This document shows, in pieces, positions 46,701 to 58,700 of a stretch of DNA of 64,000 nt; position 1 is the first letter of the stretch; each line of letters opens with the position of its first letter. This DNA comes from Leucaena leucocephala. Lineage: Eukaryota; Streptophyta; Magnoliopsida; Fabales; Fabaceae. Below the pieces are notes generated by a model. It saw nothing but the letters and a program-made list of their open reading frames with translations. It had not been told where the DNA came from and ran no database searches. The stretch covers positions 7,626,001 through 7,690,000 of the forward strand of contig CM073518.1 of assembly GCA_037074615.1 (NCBI GenBank), read 5' to 3'. The translations under genes were made by a program, and so were the position numbers.

Positions 46701-49700
46701 TGTGGTTCTGATCTGGTGTTGCGGATTAAATGGTTAGCATCACTAAATACTGTTGAGGCCAACTGGAATAAGATGTTCATATTTTTTGGGTAGCTGGAAA
46801 AAATACAAATTGCAGGGAGTAGTGTCCGAGACCAATGCTCCAATGCATCTCCAAAGCTTAGTGTTAACACACAAATTAGTGGAGGATGAGCTTGGTACAA
46901 AGATTTCCCAGACCATTTTTGATGAATTTGCTCAGGTGTTCATAGAACCCAAGTTGAGCGGGATCTCCTGGTCAATAACTTAACCAAGGATTCAGTTTTT
47001 GATAGAGCACAATGGCTTCGTATGATCCATGTAGCCGACCCCATTTAATGGGATAAGGCTTTGTTGTTGTTGTTGTTGTTGTTCATAGAACCCAAGTCAT
47101 TACCTCCAGCTCGTGGAAAATACCATGCCATCACATTGCTTACAGATTCACCACCACCTAACTTAAGGCCTTCTCAGTACCCACATTTTCAAAAAGATGA
47201 GATAGAAACACAAATTCTAGAATTATTGAGCAGGGGGTTTATTAGACCCAGTTCTAGCCCGTTTGCTAGTACATTACTGTTAGTTAGCAAAAAGGATAGG
47301 TCTTGGTGCCTTTGTATGATTATCGGCGTCTTGATCAAATCACCATACCAGATAAGTATCCTATTCCTAATATCGATGAGCTATTAGATCAAATATATGG
47401 GGTTGCCTGTTTATCAAAAATCGATTTGCGATCTGGGTATCATCAAATACTTATGCTGCCATCTGATATTCATAAAACTGCTTTTCGGACCCATTTAGGG
47501 CAATATGAATTTGGTGTGATGCCATTCGGCCTTGTGAATGCTCCGGCTACGTTTCAATCCATTATGAATGATGTGTTTATGAAGGGAATTGGAAGATACG
47601 CAGCGGAAATTAACTTTAAAAATTTTTCCATTCCCAGCCAGGATCTACCGAATGTGTTTAAGTCAAGGAGAAAGAAGTGTTACCTTCATATTCAAGCTTT
47701 GGTCGCGACCTCAGTGTCCACTAGTCGCGACTCCTCTCCTCAGGAACTTTCAGTCGCGACCTCCTCAACTTCTAGTCGCGACCTGTCGCCTCTGGAGTTG
47801 TTAGTCGCGACCTACTCTGCTTCTCGTCGCGACCGGACGTCTCTGGAGTTTGTAGTCGCGACCTCGTCAGCTTCAAGTCGCGACCTGCCTCCTCTTTTCG
47901 GATTTCTGACGTTCAGATGCCCGTATGAAGTTGGCAGTGGCCCAGTTACTATACTGACCCACAAGTCGTAAGCGGTCTCTAGCAAGGCATTACAACTACC
48001 CAAAACATATGAGGATCGATAAACGATGTAACCTTTCATACAACCACATCACGTCCCTTTTGTCACACGATATTTCGGTCAAGGATGAGGCATGGAGAAC
48101 GTCATCCTCCTGTTCCTGACCGTTACTTTCTCGATCCCTGAGTAGTCTGAATATAGAAATGGAACTACCCTTCCATTCCAGTATGGCCATACATTTCTAA
48201 AACTCACTCATCGAGGGGCCTAGTAATATCTCTCTACGAATGTGAGGGACAAATTCCATCTTGACCATTCACATTCCTCCGCATGAAAAACCACTAAGCC
48301 CGAGCATAGCCTTTATGATCACTCGGTCAAAAGTGACTTTTGACTAGGTCAAAGCTGAGCGTTTGTCATGTAGGAATCCATGATAATCTCAGGTCAAAGG
48401 GCATAGTGACATGGCTTGTATATGAGAGAAGCTTATGACTTGACCCATGCAGCTCTCTCATAGCGGGTCGGTCCAACACCCTGTACTCTTGCATGTGCTT
48501 ATGACTTTGATTTATATCTCTATATATCTTCAAAGTCATACTGGTCTTATTTCATCTCTGCTCCCGCATAGATGACCGACCAGGGACATTTAGGATAAGA
48601 TCACGAGTTATCCAAGGATTGTCATCATAGTAAATATGCAAATAATATGATAACATAATTAAGAAATTCATAAATCAACAATGTTCATAAGGTAATGATT
48701 GGCCCCAGGGCACAATCTCCAACAGTTTAGGCCATTTCTAAGAAAATTTGTGCTTGTATTATTTGATGACATATTGGTGTATAGTGCAACTGCCCAACAA
48801 CATTTGGAGCACCTACATATTGTGTTTCAGGTGTTACAACAGCAGTCCTTCATCGCTAATGCAAAAAAATGTTCTATTAGGCAAACTCGAATAGATTATT
48901 TGGTGCACATTGTCTCAAATTAGGGAGTGGAGGTCGTACTAGAAAAAGTGGCAGTAGTTTTGAATTGGCCTGCTCCCAAAAATGTTAAGGAGTTACCTGG
49001 ATTTTTGGGACTTACAGGTTACTATTGGCGGTTCGTAAAACACTATGGCATGCTGGCTCGGCCCCTTACCAACTTGACTAAGAAGGTGGCATTTGAATGG
49101 TCCGACCAAGTTCAAAGAGCCTTTGAAAGGCTTAAGGTTGCTTTGACAGCTACTCTCGTACTAAAGCTGCCAAATTTTCAACTCTCCTTTATAGTGGAAT
49201 GTGATGCATCTAAGAATGGAATTGCTGTATCCCAGAGGAAGTACACTCCGGACCTGCTAAAGGAAATAGGGATGTTGGGAGCTAATGGAACCTGCTTGTA
49301 AACTGGACAATTAGAATGATGAAGAAGAAGAAAATATGGCCAAAGATGAGAAGGAAAAGAAATTAGTGCCCATGGATGCAGACATATATAAAAGGCTTGT
49401 GGGAAAACTTTTGTACCTGTCTCTCTCACACTCGCCCTGATATAAGCTATGCAGTTGGTGTGGTGAGTTGGTTTACAAATGAATCAATGCAGGAACACAT
49501 GGAAGCAGTTTATAGAATCTTATACTATCTCAAAATGATAGCAGGAAGGGGCATATATTTCGAAAAAGGGAAGTCATGAGAATTGATCGTATACACAGAT
49601 GCAGATCATGCAAGATTTCTACCAAACAGAAGATCCACCTCCAGATACTGTACCATGTTGTAGGGGAATGTAGTGACATGGAGGAGCAAGAAGCAAACTG

Positions 49701-52700
49701 TTGTCTCTAGAAGCAGTGCAGAAGCTGAACTATGAGCAATAACTCATGGTGTATAAAGGATTATGGATTGTCAAAATCCTGAAAGAGCTGGGCCTTGCAT
49801 TAAACACTTTGATTCAACTTAGAAGTGATATCATGTCAGCTATAGCTATAGTCCGAAATCCTATTCACCATGAAAAGACAAAACGTGGACATAGATAAAC
49901 ATTTCATCAAAGAAAAGGAGGATGAAGGAATCCTTGAATTAACACATGTTCCATCCCGACATCAGGTAGGGGACCTCTTCACTAAAGCCTTAGCGAGACC
50001 ACAGTTTGAAGAACTTAGAGGCAAGTTGGGAATGAAGGAAATCTATTAACCAGTTTAGGGGGGAGTATTGAAGCTAAAATAAGGGAATTTCCAGATATAG
50101 AAGATTTGCATTTATTGCCTTTATTCTAATATCTCTTTATTCCTGTATCTGATCATAATCCCTGAAATCATGGGATTATTGTTCTGTTTTAATGTTCCGA
50201 AATCATAGGAATTGTAGGAGCAATCTTGCCATAATCTTAGGGATCCTATTCTTGAACTTGTATCTATATATATCATCCTCCATGATGAATAAAACAATGA
50301 ATTCTGGCATAAAATTCTTCACTTGTTTAAAGCACCATTTCATACCCTCAAAGGACAACTTGACACTTGAATGGTGCAACACACATCAGGAAAGATATAA
50401 AAGACAGACTAATAATGAGAGAATTCGATTTATCAACTTTATAGAATACGAGTTCTACATCTGTTTACGAACCATAGGAATAGTTTGAATCACATCTGAT
50501 AGTTATTTTTTAACTACCTGAATTACAGCTAACTAATCTTTCTGTCAACTAACTGGTTAACTGCCATGCCGATCCTTTCTAGCATGTACATGGTGAAATC
50601 TTGTGCTCCACTAGTCATAGCCCGTGAATTTTCTTTCTCCCTTTCAGTCACTAATTATGGGTTTCTACTGTTTATGGTAGCAGTAGGCAGTCTAGGTGAT
50701 GTAATCTCATCAATCATTTTGGAAAATCACTGGAGTACTTAGGTTCGGGAGTGTGGTAATTATTTTAGTAGAAAACTTAGGTATTTAAGTTTATATACTT
50801 AACGTACTTTGTATATCAAATCAGATCAAATGACTTTAAATTTAAAGGTAGTTAAATATATTAATCAAAATAGTTAGTTGCAGGAATAATTATGGGCCAG
50901 AAAGAAAAAAAATTATACTTATAATATAATTGAAACAAGTACATTAAGTAAAGAAGTTTTAATTTCCTAGTTTTTATCCTTTAATTTATAAGTAATTGTT
51001 TTTTTTTTCCTTGGCTACTTGACTATTTATTCCGTGGTAGGTGGATATACCATCACTACTGTGCTATGGTAATGGCCCTTGTGAGTCTCACTTGGGAGAT
51101 TAAAGGACAACCTAATTGTGCACAAAAGCAGGTTAGCTTTCCTCTTACACATATAGTTTTGATTTTCATCTATGTAAGATTGGAAGTATCAACCAAGGTT
51201 TTGCTAATGCATGCAGAGAGGTGTACAACTTTTTTTACAGTGGGCTATGATGCAAGGAGTCGCAATGCTCTTGCAAAATAGATATCAACGCCAAAGACTT
51301 TATACTCGTATTGCCCTTGGAAAGGTGCTACTTTTTAGTGAAACAATTTAGTGTTTAGTTGCCTTTTCCTTGATATGTTATTTGAATAATATTTTACCTT
51401 CAATTAAACTTTCCATTAGCCAGCTCACTCCTTCTGCCATTATATTATTGTGTTTGGTACTTATCAGCTTTCATGATCAAGCCTTTTTTCTTTCTCCTAG
51501 TGCTATTAATTTTATGGTGAACCAAGTAGTATCATATGGATAGAAAATGAAATATATTATCTCATCCTTGTTTTCCTCTGAATTTTAGGCTAAGAGAATG
51601 GACGTTGTTTGGGGAGAAACATCTGGAGTCGATGGCCAACTATGGTTGTTATGCCCCATACTTTTCATTTTGCAGGTAATTTGAAGAATTCACCGAGTAG
51701 CAGTAGTTTTATAGTTTCAAACTCAATCATATAGAGATGAATTTGCTGAGATACTAGGAATCATAAATTCAAAATTAAAAATCAGAATAAAATCTGAGCA
51801 GAGAAGGGAATATTGACAGCTAGGTAATAATAACAATAAATACTGAAATTAGGGCTTTGGGATCAAAAGCCCTAGTGGGTGTGCTGCACTAACCCAGCTT
51901 ACTTCTGAAGTACCCAAACTCGTCTCTGTCTAATGGTTGTGAGGATGTCAGTAACTTGAGAGTTAGAGCATATGTAGGCCAGGTCTATCTCCTTTGATTC
52001 CATCTTCTCCTTGATAAAGTGCTGATTAATTTCCACATCTGTAGTCCGGTTATGATGAATAGGATTCTGGATCATTTGGAGAGAAGCCATCCTATCATAC
52101 CACACTTTGATGGATGAATTTTCCTCAATCTTCAACTCGTTTAGCACTCTTTTAGCATTCTTGAATGGAGATTTGGAGAAAGAGGTGTACATGGAAATCC
52201 CAGATGGAGTGCAAGGCCTGGACAACTCTACAAAGGTATGTAGATTCAGAAAATCTTTATATGGGTTGAAACAGTCTCCTTGGGCCTGGTTCATTAGGTT
52301 TGCTAAAGCTGCGAACAAGATAGGTTACTCATAGGGACAAGCTGATCACACCCTGTTTCTCAAAGATGATAATGAAAGGGTTGATGACATAGGAATGTAT
52401 GACACTCAAACCAATGCAGACACACACACACTTGTTCTAATGGAAACACAGGAAATTTAGGGAGAAAAGATATAGAAACAGAGGATGGGGAAGGGAAATA
52501 GAACAGGATGTTAAGGGAATTGATAGAGAAATTGACAAGAGAGAGAGACCACAAAGCTTCAAAATATTCATTCATCAAAGTTTGCTTACAAATGCTATCA
52601 AAAATAGACTTAGCTCAACTTCCAAATGACAACTTGCAAGTGAAACTTGCAACATCCACTTGCAAAATAAAAATAAAATATTCCCTCTTGCTCTATCTCA

Positions 52701-55700
52701 CTTGCAAAAATACTTAATCACTAAGGAAAGCCAACTTGCAAAGAAATAATAAACATAAACCAAAATACTTAATCCTAGGAAAGCCAACTTGTGTATAAAA
52801 ATGTAGGAGAGATCTAAATTAATTAGGAGGGATTTTAGAAATTAATTAGGCAAGATTATGGGAATATGATCTGATTGTATTCATTAAATGTGTTCCATGA
52901 TTCTCTCTGTGTATTATGCTCTTCTGATTATGTATTCAAGTGTATATATGTATTTAGCATAGATGAAAATGTACAGAACAGAAGTACCGTTCCTTCCATT
53001 GCCTTCTGTAAGTGTTCTGTCTCGTCCCCTCTCCTCTATGGTATCAGAGCCAGACGCGCATTCGACAATGTTATCCTCAGCCAAAGTTGACTCAACAGTG
53101 TCTGATGGTGGGCTACGTCTCCCAGCTAATGTCACCGGCGTCGAAGGTTTTATCATTATCAGTCCCCGATCGTCTGACCGGTGAAAACTACGTGGAGTAG
53201 GCCCAGTCTATGTATTTGGCACTTGATGGGCGTGACAAACTCGAACTAGTCCTGACTGAGCCGCCATTAATCGATGATCTCGTCTCCCGTCGTCAGTGGA
53301 AGATCGACAACTCTCTAGTAGCATCATGGCTTCTAAAAGCCATGACGCTCGCCATCCGTCACAGCTTTATGTTCCTCCCGACCGCCAAAGAGATTTGGCT
53401 AGCTGCGAAGGCATCCTACGGCAAACGTCCAACAGCCTCCCTCATGTTTGATCGACGTTCTCGACTGTGGACAATCCGTTAAGGAGATTGCCCTATAAAT
53501 GCTTATTACTTGGAGAAAACCAACCTGTGGCAGGAATTGGACCAGCTAAAGCAGAGGGTCTGGAGCCATGCTGAAGATGCCACTACCTATCGCCAGGATC
53601 TTGAAGAAGACAGATTGTTTGAATTTTTGGTGGGCTTGAACCCTATCTATGAAGATCTCCATGGGTGACTTCTTGGACGAGTACCTTTTCCCTCCGTTGC
53701 TGAAGCCTTTGCACTCTTGAGGGATGAGGAGACTCGCCGGCAGGTGATGCTAGTGGACCCTATAGCCTCTCAACCCTCGGTCCACGAAGTCTCCGCCATG
53801 GAAGCTCGGGTTCTAGACTCCAAGCGTGAAAGACGGGCCACACCAAAGAAAAATGCTGGGACCTCCATGAGAAGCTAGCTGATTGGAGGCCCAGACAACG
53901 TAGGACCAAGGGAAATATGGCTGAAATAAATCCTGATAAGGCCCAACACATTGTTAGTCATGAGGCCCGAAATGTTGCTGGTGTCCATTTAGTCTTTGGT
54001 TCATCGCAGGCCCATATTGCTGCTGGTTCTACACACACCCAAGGCCCAAATCTGTTAGCCCTCATCCTAAACTGTTTAACTGCACTTGAAAACTAGTCCC
54101 GTAAGCAATCCATTGCTACTGTGGTGCAGCGAGGTAATTTTTCTACAGCTTGTACTATGAGTAAAGGTGAGTGTACAGGCCCTCGTTAGATAGTAGACTC
54201 AGGTTCCTCTAATCACATGACCAATGATGCCTCATTTTTTTCCAAATATACTCCTGCCCATCCACGTCTTACAGTTAAAATTGCTGATGCCTCTAATTCT
54301 CTAGTGGCTGGTAGTGGTACCATCCATTTTTCTACTACTATGACATTACATAACGTTCTCTATGTTCCAAAATTAAAATGCAACTTATTATCTGTGAGTC
54401 AACTGACCAAGGATGGACGCTGTCATGTTAACTTTTTTGTTACCCATTGTATTTTTCAGGATTTGCTCACGGGGATGATGATTGGTGTTGCTAAAAAGCT
54501 CGATGGGCTCTATTTCTTGAATGTCATAAACTAGTACCTCATTTATATAATAAAGTGTCTCTCCCTAGGACTAGTGACTTGGAGTTATGGCACAAGAGAT
54601 TAGGACATCCGAACTTTCAATATGTGGGCCTGTTTGGTTTGCCCTCAAACCATGGTTTGGAAAGGGCTTATGGCCCAAACCTTGGTTTGGAAAAATTTTA
54701 AAACAAACAGCCATATTTGTCCATAAGTGCTTTTGGACAAAACCATGGTTTTGAATAAGCTATTGAAACTTGTTGGAAATTGTGCCCTAGGGGCCAATCA
54801 TTGTATCATGTTATCATATTATTTGCATGTTTACTATGATGACAATCCTTGGATAACTAGTGATTTTATCCTAAATGTCCCTGGTCGGTCATCTATGCGG
54901 GAGCAGAGATGAAATAAGACCAGTATGACTTTGAAGATATATAGAGATATAAATCAAAGTCATAAGCACATGTAAGAGTACAGGGTGTTGGATCGACCCG
55001 CTATGAGAGAGTTGCATGGGTTAAGTCATAAGCTTCTCTCATATACAAGCCATGTCACTATGCCCTTTGACCTGAGATCATCATGGATTCCTACATGACA
55101 AACGCTCAGCTTTGACCTAGTCAAAAGTCACTTTTGACCGAGTGATCATAAAGACTATGCTCGGGCTTAGTGGTTTTTCATGCGGAGGAATGTGAATGGT
55201 CAAGATGGAATTTGTCCCTCACATTCGTAGAGAGATATTACTGGGCCCCTCGATGAGTGAGTCTGAGAAATGTATGGCCATACTGGAATGGAAGGGTAGT
55301 TCCATTTCTATATTCAGACTACTCAGGGATCGAGAAAGTAACGGTCAGGAACAGGAGGATGACGTTCACCATGCCTCATCCTTGACCGAAATATCGTGTG
55401 ACAAAAGGGACGTGATATGGTTGTATGAAAGGTTACATCGTTTATCGATCCTCATATGTTTTGGGTAGTCGTAATGCCTTGCTAGAGACCGCTTACGACT
55501 TGTGGGTCAGTATAGTAACTGGGCCACTGCCAACTTCATATGGGCCTACAGGGTCGCACACAAAACAGCCCAATGCGAGCTATGATGTCCAGATTCATTG
55601 AATCTAAGAGATGTCTAGATTCAATGAATAATCTAGGGTGGATATATATTTTTTATATATATAAATTAGTTTATATATATATTATATATATAATATAAGA

Positions 55701-58700
55701 GATATTTGTAAGATTTAATTTATAAGGATAAATTAAATCTCTATCATTTTTGAATTTGAATTTAAATGGATATGATCTATTTAAATTTGAAATTCAAATT
55801 GATAAGATATCTCAAATTTGATTTATAAGAATAAATCAAATATAGTTCTGTCTTATCTTTATTTTAAATTAAATAAATAGGTGAATTAAATCTGTGGGAC
55901 GGATTTAATATAAACCATATTTATTTAATCAGTTTCTTATTAAATTATGCAATATATGATATTGTATTAATTCAGAATTAATATAAGATTAATTCTGAAG
56001 CCCGGCCCTATTAGAAGCCCGATAGCTTCCTATATATTTGACATTAGGAGCTAGGGTTACACACACAAAAAGATCTCTTCACACACATTCAGTCGTGAGA
56101 AAAGGGGGCAGGGAGAGTGCAAAAGGTTTGCAGATAAGAAACTGCCGAAATAGAGACGGTGAGGACGGAATCTCCAGAAAGCCTTAGAGGGACAAGAGGC
56201 GCTAGCACGTCGTTCGCAATTGGAACGCTGTTCGTGTGGATACCGGTAGAGGAAGCCGATCTGAGCTGTCGACTTCTACGATACGGCCAGACACGAAGAA
56301 AGGTCGCGACCAGAACACACTTAGGTCGCGACCAAACGGGCATCTGAACGTCAGAAATCCGAAAAGAGGAGACAGGTCGCGACGTGAAGTTGAAGAGGTC
56401 GCGACTAAAAGCTCCAGAGGCGACAGGTCGCGACTAGAAGCAGAGTAGGTCGCGACTACAAACTCCAGAGGCGACAGGTCGCGACTAGAAGCTGAGGAGG
56501 TCGCGACTGAAAGTTCCAGAGGCGAGGAGTCGCGACTAGTGGACACTGAGGTCGCGACCAAAGCTTGAAACCGAAGGTAACACTTCTTTCTCCTTGACTT
56601 AAACACATTCGGTAGATCCTGGCTGGGAATGGAAAAATTTTAAAGTTAATTTCCGCTGCGTGTCTTCCAATTCCCTACAAAACTAGCTTTTGGAACACTA
56701 AAAGAGCTTATAGATTATCTAATTACTATCTTACCCCTATTTTTTCTTACACCCTCTCTCCTCTCTCCTACTTTTTCTTATACCCTCTCTCCTCTCTCCT
56801 CTCTTTTCTCTACCTCTCTCATCTCTCTTACTTTTAATCAAATCATACCCTTTTTGGTAATTTACCAATATAAAAAGTCATTCTAAAAATAACTATCCAA
56901 ACACTTATTTATTCATAATTACTTTTTTTTCATAAACTCTTCTCTAAAAGCCATTTTCCATAAGCTGTCCATAAGCCCTTTTTTTCATAAGCCCTTTTTT
57001 AAAATCCTATCCAAACAGGCCCTATGTGTAAGATGTTTCCTTCAATCTGCTTTAATAAAAGTTCAGCATTTTCTTGTGACTCCTTTGAACTCGCCAAACA
57101 TCATCGCACTCATTTCCCAAGTATCCCATATCGCCCATCTAAACCTTTTTCTATTATCCATAGTGATCTGTGGGGCCCATCTAGAGTCGCCAACTGTACC
57201 CAGTCAAAATAGTTCATGACTCTTATTGATGATTATACCCGTGTCAGTTGGGTTTTCCTCTTAAAAGATAAAACCGAAGTCTACCAAACCTTTGTTGACT
57301 TCTATCAAATGGTCCTTACCTAATTTGATACAAAAATCCAAACCCTCCATACCGACAATGGTAGTGAGTATTTTAAGCATTGTTGAATGGAAAAATAGGC
57401 ATATTCTAGAGACTGCTAGAGCTCTTCTCTTTAGTAGTCACATTCCCAGTTTCTATTAGACTAATGCTGTCCTTATGGCCGCTTTCTCAATTAATCGCAT
57501 GCCGTGTAAACCCCTATCGTTCCAAACTCCTCTCCAGGTACTCCAAAATCATTTTCACCTACCTTACCTGGAAAACACCTTTCCTCTCAGGGCCTTCGGG
57601 TGCATTGCCTTTGTTCATCTACACTATACCTCCAAACTTGATCCTAAAGCTGTCAAATGCGTTTTTCTCGTACTTGTAAGTACCCAAAAGGGGTATAAAT
57701 GTTTTGATCCCTTGGCCAAGTGTCTGTCACATGCGACATCACCTATCATTAAACCATAACCTTCTATCCCTCATCTTCGACTCAGGAGGAGTCTTGGAGT
57801 GACCCTCAGAAATCTCACACTGAACCCCAACCTTTGTGCCCCCACCAAGAACCTGATCACATCTACACCCTTGACATACCAACACAAGAGAAACTTGAGG
57901 AAGTTGAAGGACAAACTAGTTTAGGGGGAGACACTAACAAGTGGGGACAAGTGTATAACTGCAGGAACACAACAGGTAATGCTTCTCAAGCCAATGACGC
58001 ACACCAAGAGTCTGAACCAAGTGCAAGTTCTGAACAACCCCAAGTCCAGAATGATGATCTTGAACTTCCAATAGCAATCAAAAAACCACAAAGGGCATGT
58101 ACCAGGCATCCAATAGAGTTTTGTCTCTTACTAGGCCTTATCATCTGAACATCATGCTTTTGTCTCTCATCTCACCTTGATCAACTCAGAATACCAGAGA
58201 ATATACTTGAAGCTCTAGTGAGTCCTGAATGGAGACAAGTAGTCATGGAAGAGATGAAGGCACTAGAAAGAAATGAAACGTGGGAAGTAGTTGAGTTACC
58301 AAAAGGCCAGAAAGCAGTTGGTTGTAAATGGGTATTCACCCCAAAATATCTTGCAGATGGAAGCCTCGACAAATATAAAACACGTCTGGTGGCCAAGGCC
58401 TTTACCCAAGTCTATGGTATGAATTACACTGAGATATTTGCACCAGTGGCAAAATTGAACACCATCAGAATCCTACTATCGCTTGCTGCTAATCTGGACT
58501 GGCCACTACATCAGACAAACGTCAAGAATGCTTTCTTAAATGGGGAGTTGAAGGAGGAGGTATATATGAAGATGCTGCCCGGATTTTCTGGAAAGAAGGA
58601 AGGTTAGGTATGCAAGTTGAAGAAGTCACTGTATGGATTGAAACAGTCTCCTCGAGCATGGTTTGATAGATTCACCAGAGTATTAAAAGAACAAGGCTAC

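Larger units (their letters stand above)
45475..49225 (+). pseudogene. Ty3/gypsy gag-pol in intron 5, broken and 3'-truncated
   Basis: Gag: TKIEFPKFSGGDPRGW (45658), GVFMNGLRDELKADV (45990) and a zinc knuckle GLCYRCGETFRLGHRC (46290-46340). Protease: SGSTHNFISEALV (46520). RT: HFQKDEIETQILELL (47185), then DYRRLDQITIPDKYP and KIDLRSGYHQILM (47310-47460); after the solo LTR, FDDILVYSATAQQH (48758) with the catalytic aspartates kept. RNase H starts with LSFIVECDASKNGI (49185-49223) and then changes to copia sequence. Stops and frameshifts occur throughout. The style of gag and RT resembles Reina-type chromoviruses, an inference from motifs. No integrase or 3' LTR is left. Confidence 0.8.
54626..57022. 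mobile_element. MITE with GGGCCTGTTTGG ends inside copia integrase
   Basis: Ends GGGCCTGTTTGG and CCAAACAGGCCC are perfect inverted repeats. TATGT lies on both sides (54621-54625 and 57023-57027). The body (CT-rich core at 56740-56830) resembles the elements at 38585-39615, but the duplication is not TTA/TAA, so the superfamily remains open. Excluding the nested solo LTR it is about 480 bp. Confidence 0.7.

Noticed and set aside
47303..47971. 222-codon open frame as a new gene
   Set aside because: It is gypsy RT running into the solo LTR at 47580; the junction is an insertion site with a GTTTA duplication.
55196..55468. 90-codon frame conserved in both solo LTRs
   Set aside because: Conservation reflects the recent common origin of the LTRs; no domain or coding signal.
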